From contig NC_132888.1 in NCBI RefSeq assembly GCF_030463535.1, positions 8,413,581-8,477,580 of the forward strand: a stretch of DNA of 64,000 nt, read 5' to 3'. Below are positions 55,447 to 64,000 of this stretch, piece by piece (within the stretch, counting starts at the first letter, position 1; each line of letters starts with the position of its first letter). Source of the stretch: Salminus brasiliensis (taxonomy: Eukaryota; Chordata; Actinopteri; Characiformes; Bryconidae). A program made the translations under genes and the position numbers. The notes under the pieces were generated by a model. It was not told the origin of the DNA. It ran no database searches and saw only the letters and a list, made by a program, of their open reading frames with translations.

Positions 55447-56104
55447 AACGATGCAGCTGCATTCCAGTAGTACCAAAATAAAGCAACATAAAAGTATGAA
55501 GTTTCAACTTCAGGCCTCGAGCGTATGAGGGCACTTTCTTGGAGGGATTCCAGAAGCAGTCCAGAGTGAAGTGGCCGAACGTGAGAGGGAAGGGTGGGGC
55601 TGTGGGCTAGTCCTGACACTGTTATCAGTGTCCAACACCTTCTCTCTTACTGACATCATCAGCCTTCCCCAGAGACACACACACACACACACACTGCCTC
55701 ATATATACACACTACACTAACAAGCATCAGACCTCGTACATTTACTGGTGGTAACAGGTGTCCGGGGAGAGTGGGCAGCAGGAAGGGAACCATGCGGGGT
55801 CCGTGCCAGACCACCACAGTGAGGCTCTGATAGTGCTCTTTTATTAGTCTTCCCTCCCAGTCTCTTCTACACTCTCGCCACTGCCAGATGCACTATGTTC
55901 TTCACTCCTTCGTGAGCACTGAAGCTGCGTTCACGTTTCAAGCCTCATTGCTCAATTTCGATCGTTGGCTCTCGACGGTTCACATATGCACTTTTGGAAG
56001 TGACCCATATCCCTTATTCTCGTCATTAACACACCCCTGCCTCGGAGGGCAACCACAAGCTAGCCTCTGCTGAAACGCTTCTCTACACTACGACATGGGA
56101 GTCA

Positions 56105-56335
56105 TTCTTCCAAATGGGTGCTGTTTCTACGTTAATCTGTATTTTATTGATGTATCAGACCCATGTTACAATAAAATGTGACGGGGTGGTAAATTTCATT
56201 TCTATAATGACCAGTTCTTGACCTAGATGACCTAGATCACTCATGGCAGTCAATCTGAAATATCCTTTTGGTTTCATTAATAGTGTAAAAAAGCTATTTA
56301 ATATAAAGCAAGTTAGTGTGACGGGGTGGTAAGTT
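56105..56335. repeat. Dispersed repeat paired with 58470-58735
   Basis: CTTCCAAATGGGTGCTGTTT, AATAAAATGTGACGGGGTGG, CCAGTTCTTGACCTAGATGA, CACTCATGGCAGT and AATAGTGTAAAAAAGCTATT recur in order at 58470-58735. GTGACGGGGTGGTAA also occurs twice within this copy (about 56178 and 56319). Confidence 0.85.
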
Positions 56336-56394
56336 AAATTGAGGGACGCACACACATTTACGAAAAATAGATGTTTTTTTATTATGAATAAATA

Positions 56395-56955
56395 TATACA
56401 CCGACCTGCCACAACTTTAACACCACTTCTTTAATATTGTGGAGGTCCCCCCTGCGCCGCCAAAACAGATCTGAGAGTTTGAGGCATGGAAATGACCCAC
56501 AAGACCTGCCTGATGTTTTGGAGATGTTCTGACCTAGTCGTCTAGCCGTCACAGTTTGGTTCTTCTTGGCTGGATTCACAAATGCTTTCTTAAGGACGAA
56601 ACCTAAGAAGGATCTTAAAATAAACGCTAAAAATGTTCTTAAATGTCTAAAAAATACTCTCTGAAAAAAGTCTTCTGTAGAAGCTAACGGTCTCTACTTT
56701 TAATCCTGTTCAATTCAGCTATTTAAACTGATCTTTTTTCACCAAAAGAGTTGAAAAAGTTGTGATTTTTGAAGAACACCCATTTAAGTTAAGTTTTCTT
56801 CAGCATAAAGTTTAATTTTCTAAAGAATTTATTTCCGAAGACGCATTTTTCAGCCTTCAAAACCCGAGTGTGACCTTGCTACTATATCCCACCCCTTGAC
56901 AGATGCCACTGTAGATGAAGATAATCAGTGTTTTTCACCAGTGTTCAGTGGTGCT
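56395..56955 (-). mobile_element. Tc1/mariner transposon with rearranged interior
   Basis: The left end CACCGACCTGCCACAACTTT and right end GTGGTGCTAATGTTACGGCT are the family's terminal repeats. The minus strand retains QTVTARRLGQNISKTSGRSC, the helix-turn-helix region. The catalytic core is absent; 56580-56870 is foreign AT-rich sequence. Same family as 37690-38085. Confidence 0.8.
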
Positions 56956-57603
56956 AATGTTACGGCTGATTGATGTATCGCAAGGACACACAAGGACACA
57001 CAGAAATGCTAAAAATAATAAAGGTTTGATCAATTTAGCACTTAATATGGTGATATTTTAGATGCAAATGTCATGTAGATCAACACTGAATATACTATAT
57101 GTAAAAATGTCAGTGTAATGCATGAAAAAATAATAATTCTTAATTTTTTTATTATTAATACACAAACGAGAATACCGTAATTAACAGCTTTATGCTTTAA
57201 CACTACGGACGCAGATGGAGGCTAATTCGTAGAATTCCTTATTAACATTCACCTATATGGCATCGATTATGGCATTTGCTCCCATAACTAATATTAGGGC
57301 TGCACTTAAAAACTGCAGCCGTGTTGTTTGTATTGTTGTGCAGCAGTGTGCTTCTTCTAATTACTACAAGCTCGGCTTACTGACGTAGCGCTTGTCTCTT
57401 TCTCTCTCCTCCACAGAAGTCCTTCAACCTGACAATCCCCATCGCTAAATTACGGCTGTAGTCAGGCTACCATATGGTCGGCTTCCTGATCCTATTTGTG
57501 AGGGTTTACCTTGGGGTGGCGTAGGGTTGCTTGGCTGTTGGCTTAGGGGGGCGGGTTTGGAGTTGGGGTGGGGTGAGAGGTTTAGGATTGTGTGGAATGT
57601 GTA

Positions 57604-57609
<6 letters not shown>

Positions 57610-57648
<39 letters not shown>
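57610..57648. repeat. (GT)n microsatellite
   Basis: About 19 GT dinucleotides. Confidence 0.95.
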
Positions 57649-57651
<3 letters not shown>

Positions 57652-58469
57652 AGAGGTCCAGGGTGGGGGGCAGTGTTAATGACCCAAGCTGCTATTTGAA
57701 ATGGGCTTGTCTGTGGCACTGGCACGCCATGGCCCTTCCCCTGTCGGCCATGAGAACCCTGCTGTTAGCAGCACTGCACCACCGCTGCCAGCCCTGCCCC
57801 AAGGGGCACTCAGAGCGTCATCCTGCACTCACTCTCACATAAACTATCACGCACACTCTCACAGAGCTGTGTGTGTGTATATATACACTTACCGTGAGGG
57901 TGGGGAGCAACTATAGGGGCCTGCCGCCATAGAGTACAGGAAGAAGCGAGGCTAGTGCCACTAATGGGTTCAAATGGAGGTCCTTTGTGAAAGGGGAGAA
58001 TAATGAGGGTTGCCGTTAGCCTGTTGTGATGGTGAGGAGGAGTGAAGGTTACGTCGACTGAAATGTCTTTAGAAGATGTAGCACTAGGACGTGAACTGCT
58101 GTGATCATGAAACTGGTGGTTTTCTGTAGTAAAATTCTACCCTTAACTAGCCAAGACACGTTTAAAGTAGGATGACCAAAAACAAGAACACCGGCGACAC
58201 CCGGATGTCCGTTGTGGTTCGGATGCGTTTACACTAGCAGGCGACAGAGCGACCAGCGACCAGTCAGTCCCTTACGATACGACTTGTAGCCGCGATTTAA
58301 TGGCTAGCTGCAAGCGGCGCGACGGCAGAGCTGCAGGTGACGAATCGAGCTGAGATTTATGCAAATTTTATGCAAATTAATTATGATGTGGTGAAGCGGC
58401 ATTCTAAACCAGTGGCTACAAAAACAAATTCTGACCAATCGTAGACATGGTGGTCCCAGCTTCTGCTCG

Positions 58470-58735
58470 TGGGAGTCTTCCAAATGGGTGCTATTTCTAT
58501 ATTGCAATTTTCAAGATCTTTTTTTTTTTTTTTTTTTAATTAAGAAGGTTTTTTATTGATACATCAGACTCCTGTTACAATAAAATGTGACGGGGTGGTA
58601 AATTTCATTCTAAAATGGCCAGTTCTTGACCTAGATGACAGATCACTCATGGCAGTGAATTTTAAATGTAATTTTGGTTTCAATAATAGTGTAAAAAAAG
58701 CTATTTTATATATAACAAGTTATAAATTCAATATT
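58470..58735. repeat. Dispersed repeat paired with 56105-56335
   Basis: Second copy, same strand, with a poly-T insertion near 58515-58537. Confidence 0.85.
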
Positions 58736-58890
58736 TAATTGAATTTAGTTTATTTAGTAAACACATATTTAATAACACTTTTTAGAAAACAAAAAAGTCT
58801 CAAATTTTGTTTTAGCTATTGCATTTTTCTTTTGTCAGAAGCCGGATGTTGTACGGCAAACATGGACGCAGGGTATGTTGTGGGACTGTG

Positions 58891-58950
58891 TGTGTGTGTG
58901 TTTGTAAGGGTGTGTGTGTGTTTGTAAGGGTGTGTGTGTGTTTGTAAGGG
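58891..58950. repeat. 20-bp minisatellite, three units
   Basis: Three exact copies of TGTGTGTGTGTTTGTAAGGG. Confidence 0.97.
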
Positions 58951-60429
58951 TGTGAGAAACTCTTACAAGTAAAAAAAAAAAAAAAAGTGTCACCTTTACA
59001 TCTTTGACATGGTCAGTGTGACCAGTGGTTGCATGTGGGCGCAGGTACATGTAGACCAGGTGTGGCTGTGAGAAGGCAGGACTTAAAGAGGCGTGTATAA
59101 ATCCATAAACGGGATGTGAGGAATGTAGAAGCCAATGCTGGCATCAAATCAATGGAAAATCAGGGGTATTAATGCAATCTTGGAAAAATGTGCATAATTT
59201 GGGAATACTGTTTGGATGTATAGTATATATACTGTTATAGATGTATGTATGGGGAAAAGAGGAGGAATGGACACTGTCCTAAAAGGTTGCGAATCTGCAT
59301 ATGTCATATATTTTCAAGATCATACGTTATGACATTATTATGGCATTATTATTATTCTTATGACGAGATAACGTCAATCTTTTGAGATTTTCTTGTTTCT
59401 ATGTTTTTGTTTTCAATTTTTTATAGAAAATAATGGAATTATTAAGCAGTTATCTCTAAATCAGGAGACAACCTCTACCTCTGTGGGCTGTTTATTTGAG
59501 CTGTAGATCACAGGACTGTACAGAACCCTTATTCATGCAGAAGACTCTGGGCTCTCTGGAAGACTCTCATGAGTATGAGGGGAAAAAATATTAATTCATT
59601 TAAATATGTTAATAAAATTAGGGTGTCCTCGTTTTTTCACGCGGCTGTATGTTGACAGGGGTTGCCCAGACCTTTGTGTAGTATTATTTTTTAGTAGTTT
59701 GTTTTATCCTGGGATGTCTGGAGGTGCAGGATTGTAAAATGTCAGAAACAAACAGTGGGCCAGTTTCCATGGCACAGATAAGACCTGTCCAGGTCCTGGT
59801 CCAGGAATGGCCTGTCCCCACTGGCAGTGTGGTTTACTTCCAAACAAGTCTAAGAAAACAAGCCGGATCGCCCCGTAGCTGCACAGTGCTGTCACGTACA
59901 CTGGGCTATGTGATGCGAAACTAAGCCCTTGTACAGCTCTGTCCTGTAGAGTCATGCGGGGACAGAAGAAGGAAGGTGAATGGAGTAAAGCCACGAATGA
60001 AATTGCCCAGTATGAACTGTATGGGGACTGGGGCAGGAAGCTTGGTATGTAGCTCTTTGTATGTAGTGTCCTCAGAGAGCATCTTTATCCATGCAGGATC
60101 TGTGCTGCGCGCTGCACTGTGCACTGGCTCAGCTCCGTCTTTGAAGGGAGATGAAATAAAATGTTTGATTTTGGTTGGAAGGAGCAAAATAAATAACACT
60201 GAGTATGGATTTGGGAAGCGCTTTCATGTCTGTTCCACTGTTAATAGCCCCCCCCCCCTCCTCCTTTTCCCTTAAATTTTGAAGTTGCAGCAAGCCCTCC
60301 CATTGTCTGCCTGTGTTTTTCAGTTGGTGAGCCAGGAGGAACACAAAGGAGTTGTGCTATAATCCATTATCTGCCATCTTCCCCTTGGGCCTCCGTTGTC
60401 TTCCTGTGATCGATCCTGACAGCACCACT

Positions 60430-60437
60430 TGTGTGTG

Positions 60438-60472
<35 letters not shown>
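60430..60472. repeat. (GT)n microsatellite
   Basis: GT run with one TT interruption. Confidence 0.95.
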
Positions 60473-60584
60473 AAGAGAGAGTGTACATGTGGGAGTGTGA
60501 GCGAGTGTGCATTCTCTCTGGTTTTGTCTAGGAGGATTGCAGGTTTTATTTCAATTCCTAATTAAACACTTATTGAAAGGGTTC

Positions 60585-61315
60585 TATTTGGACAAAAGTA
60601 TTGGGACACCTACACATTACACCTGTGGGAGCTTTTATGACATCCCATTCTAAATCCATAGCCCCCCCCCCTTGCACCTTTAACAGCTTCCACTCTTCTG
60701 AAAAAGCCTTTTTACAAGAGTGTGGATTTTCCACATGCTCACATGTTCATCCAGAAGAGCATTTTTGAGGTTAGACGTTGACGAGAGGGCCTGGCCCGTA
60801 ATCCCTGTTCTGGTTAATCCGAAGGTTGTTTGATGGAGTTGAGGTCAGGGCTCTGTGCAGGCCAGTTAAGTTGTTCAACACCCAACTCACTCAACCATGC
60901 CTCTATGGGCCTTGCACAGTGAGATCATGCTAGAACAGAAAAGGGCCTTCCTCAAGCTGGTTCCACAAGGTTGGAAGCGTACAATTGTCCAAAATGTCTT
61001 GGTATGCTGAAGCGTCCCTTCAGAAGAACTGTGACCACCCCACCGCATTATCCCTCCTCTACCAAACTTTACGGCTGGCACACTGCAGCCAGACAATTAC
61101 TGTTCTTCAGGCATTTGCCAAACCCCGACTCGTCCATTCGACTGCCAGATACAGAAGAATGATTCGTCACTCCACAGAACACGTTTCCACTGGCGATCTG
61201 CTTTACACCGCTCACTTCAGAGCTTGCCACTGCGGCTGATGATGTAAGGCTTGCGTGCAGCTGCTTGGCCATGCCATGAAGCTCCCAGTGCAGTTTCTGT
61301 GCTTGCGTCAATTGT
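60585..61315 (-). pseudogene. Tc1/mariner transposon relic, third family
   Basis: The left end GGACAAAAGTATTGGGACAC is the terminal repeat. The minus strand carries diagnostic stretches of a common fish Tc1 transposase, with many stops: HTKTFWTIVRFQPCGTSL, LRKALFCSSMISLCKAH and GNVFCGVTNHSSVSGS. Truncated at about 61315, where a Tc1-derived MITE begins. Confidence 0.86.
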
Positions 61316-61575
61316 CTAGTTCCTGTAGAGAAGTACTGCCAATAGAATAGGACTCTCTGGAGCAGATCAACATGAACCTATTGGTATCATGCTGCCTAAT
61401 GCCAGGTGTGGGCTAGAGGGGTATATAAAGCCCCCAGCATTGAGCTGTGGAGCAGTGGAGGTGCTGTGTTTTCTGGAATGATGGATGATGGTGCTCCATC
61501 CAGTACTTTTGGGATGAGTTGGGGAGTTGGGGAAGATGAGGTGGGGTGGTGATCATCCAACATTATCATCCAGTG
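61312..61575 (-). mobile_element. Tc1/mariner-derived MITE, truncated
   Basis: CTAGTTCCTGTAGAGAAGTA, TGCCTAATGCCAGGTGTGGG and GGTGGTGATCATCCAACAT. The far third, with its terminal repeat, is missing. Confidence 0.82.
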
Positions 61576-62127
61576 ACTGGTGCTGGAGGGACAGTCGTAA
61601 TGCAACGACTCTTTAGCTGGCTACCAAGACTTAGATAAACGCCACAGTACCGATTAGAGTTGGGCTCTATCTTGGCTGTATCTGCCACCCTTCAGTAAGG
61701 AGGTGCATGTTTAAAAAAAGGGTAGGAGAGCAGGTGTGTGGGGGGGGTGATGACGATTTGTGCTTCATGACCTTTATCAGTCAAATTAAGTTCTAGGGTT
61801 AGCTTTCATGTAGCGTAGTGGGTTATAAAACCACCCTCCCTGTGGCAGACTAGGGAGACTAGCGAATCCCCAGCCAGACAAGTAAGAGGCAAGGCTCCTA
61901 AATCTGCAGTCACACTTGGCTTCTGTCAGCTTCTGTCCATTTCAGTGGAATTCATGTTGATGAGCGATTACGTCTCTGCAACTTCAGTCTTGACGTTGGT
62001 GAACTTTTACGCAAGACTTCGCTTCAGCAACCAAGAGTGCAGCCTGTTTTGGCTGTGCTGACCTGGCTTATGTTGGTGTCTTTTCGCAACCATTTTTCCA
62101 CTGGCTCTAAATAAACCAAAGAAACTA

Positions 62128-62620
62128 CACTAAATTGACAAAAGTATTGGGACACCTGCACAGTCATTGTTTCTTCTGAAATCAAGGGTATTAAAAAAGG
62201 TTTCTACTGCTTTTGTTGGAATAACTGTCTCTACTGTCCAGGGAGGAAGGCTTTCTACTGGATTTTGGAGCATTGAATTCAGCGACAAGAGCATTGGTGA
62301 GGTCACAGTGTTGGATGATCACCACGCCACCCCACCCCACCTCATCCCAAAAGTATTGAATGGAGCACCATCCATCATTTCACAGAACACAGTTCCACTG
62401 CTCCACAGCTCAATGCTGTGGGTGGCGGCTTTATACCCTATACTCTAGCCCACGCCTGGCATTAGGCAGCATGGTGCCAATAAGTTAATGTCCTACTCAG
62501 TTGGCAATACTTCTCTACAGGGACTAGACAAGCAGACCTCTGTCAACAATAGGTGCAACTTAAAGTAGCTGATTGCATTCATTAGAAGGGGTGTCCACAA
62601 ACATTTGGACATATAATGTG
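62128..62620 (+). mobile_element. Tc1/mariner-derived MITE, complete copy
   Basis: Bounded by TA at 62126-62127 and 62621-62622. Starts CACTAAATTGACAAAAGTAT and ends AACATTTGGACATATAATG, giving imperfect inverted termini. The interior is non-coding: CTACTGTCCAGGGAGGAAGG, CACCCCACCTCATCCC, CCACAGCTCAATGCTGTGG. Six further copies in the window (15086, 17882, 41250, 53790, 55046, 61312). Confidence 0.88.
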
Positions 62621-62639
62621 TATGCTACATCTCAATGTG

Positions 62640-64000
62640 CTGCTCAGTACTTACTGTATTATTTGTGGTAACCAAGTTAGCTAGCTTGCTAACTGTTAAG
62701 GCAGTACTGTGTAAAGGTCTTGGGCATCTGAGAGAAGGATACAGTATGTAAGCCTGTTTATCGGGATGTCCCGATCCAGTCTGTTTTGATGGATTGGGTA
62801 TTAAATATTAAGCCTGAACCCCCTCAGATCCTTGGTACCTTGTCTGCGCTCCGTTTAAGCAGCTGTTGTAGCGGCACCATAAACAGACACAGCCTGCAGC
62901 AGCGAGGGACGTTTACAGAAGGTATCAAAGTGCTTTAAAACTCTGCAGCGTGGAACTGTTTTACTGAGGAAAATGAAAATTTATAGACCCGCAGTGCCAG
63001 AGTTTCAACCAGCCACCTTTCCTGCATGAGTGTGTAAAACCTGAGCTCATCAAATTCAATCATTTCAGACCCACAAGTCACAACTGGATCGACTAAATGA
63101 TCACAGAGACATTCTGCTGTGTTAAAACCATCATTTAAGCACACTCTCAGCGCCAGCTTCGTCTTCTTACAGCAGGAGGAAACCAGAGGATGTATTTTGG
63201 ATGCCTCACTGAGCTGTATGTAGTGCCCTTGGTCAGGAAATAAGAACTTCTTCACCTGGATCGAGCCTTACATGCCCAATATAGAGCCATTTATGTACTG
63301 CATGACTTTATCTTTTACACTTAGTTCAGTATTCGAGTAAAGAATCCACAGTTCTGTGACTCATGTTGTGCACTGTGCTGTATAGTGAGTAGGGAGCTAT
63401 TTGGGATTTAGCGGGAGTGGAAACACTATAGAATTACTTCAAATGACTATCCCACAAAAACAAGAGCCGGGATATCTCTCAAGCGATTCCTCTGCAGCAT
63501 TTTAAAGTAACTGGTGGTCAAATCGCCAGGGAGCAGAAGAACGGCAAAGCTGTGTCATTGTCAATATTACAGCACTGTTAGTTCCGTCCCTGCAATGCGA
63601 TTGGCTGAGAGGCGGTCTAGGAGTGCCAAGATTGCAAGAAATGCTGAAGATTGGCATCCCGAACCGCACATCAGTACACTAACTAACCACACACACACAC
63701 ACACCCTGTGGGTTTAAAACAGAGCAGTACTCATCAGAAGGGTTGCTAGGTAGGTAGATAGGTAGGTAGGGTACATTGTGTGGTTTAAGACATGGAATTA
63801 GGCCGACCAATCAGAGTGAGCATGACCTGCAGCACCATTTAAGGTAGAAGGGATCATCGTTGGTATACAGAGTGGGCGAATATGACCCATTCAGCTTTGT
63901 ATAAGAGGAAGGTTTCTTAATATTGAACAGCTTTGGCAGGGTGTATAGCAGTGTGTAGCCAAGGGATTCATATAACCTGTATCTGGACATGTGATGAAGG
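62640..64000. other. Intron sequence to window end, no assignable gene
   Basis: Frames at 62935-63255 and 63514-63717 have no recognisable domain. Short (CA)n at about 63690 and (GGTA)n-like at about 63748-63772. 62765-62800 (GGGATGTCCCGATCC) resembles a hAT-type end but has no partner. Confidence 0.45.

Larger units (their letters stand above)
35519..64000 (+). other. nlk: nlk intron 1 (5' part)
   Basis: From the donor of exon 1 to the window end I found no segment encoding the next nlk exon, which should contain the VALKK lysine motif. Vertebrate NLK has a very long first intron, so this 28.5 kb is taken as intronic. Its content is listed in the entries below; stretches not listed hold no feature I can support. 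Confidence 0.75.

Overview
This is a vertebrate, clearly teleost, chromosomal window. It is intron-rich, has no operons, is full of (GT)n and (TA)n microsatellites, and is dominated by fish-type Tc1/mariner and hAT transposons, tRNA-derived SINEs and an L2-clade LINE fragment. An ostariophysan fish would fit the repeat style, but nothing in the window proves the lineage.

Two protein-coding genes are visible, both on the + strand. The first is nufip2 (FMRP-interacting, Roquin-associated RNA-binding protein). Its large exon (4983-6707), a 33-nt exon (7218-7250) and its last coding exon (9210-9262) are all present with proper splice sites and preserved phase. A long 3' UTR probably follows, ending near polyadenylation signals at about 11.6 kb and/or 14.7 kb. 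Its first coding exon was not found. The second gene is nlk (Nemo-like kinase). Its CpG-rich promoter and leader (about 33.27-35.06 kb) and first coding exon (35058-35518) are present. The exon encodes the His/Ala/Gln-rich N-terminus and ends in the glycine-rich loop of the kinase domain. The rest of the window, about 28.5 kb, appears to be nlk intron 1. The two genes lie head-to-tail, about 20-25 kb apart.

Layout: 1-1195, a 21-bp minisatellite with a 624-bp higher-order duplication. 1655-1783, a perfect 63-bp-arm palindrome. About 2.5-3.6 kb, a CpG-containing candidate promoter. 3840-4402, 7468-8793 and 8920-9083, hAT-type insertions in or just upstream of nufip2 with 8-bp target duplications (two perfect, one 7 of 8). 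11.9-13.6 kb, a degenerate array of GGTTCTT-type repeats. 14.8-33.1 kb, intergenic DNA made largely of transposon relics, a 42-bp minisatellite with a palindromic core and a tandemly amplified MITE segment. 33.27-35.5 kb, nlk promoter and exon 1. 35.5-64 kb, intronic transposon relics, segmental duplications and a few non-repetitive stretches that could be regulatory.

The two genes are functionally separate (mRNA regulation versus Wnt/Notch/MAPK-type signalling). I found no coherent new multi-gene system. The notable signals are structural: the perfect palindrome, the minisatellites, SINE/LINE tail sharing, nested and tandemly amplified MITEs, and the hAT insertions that can be delimited to the base.
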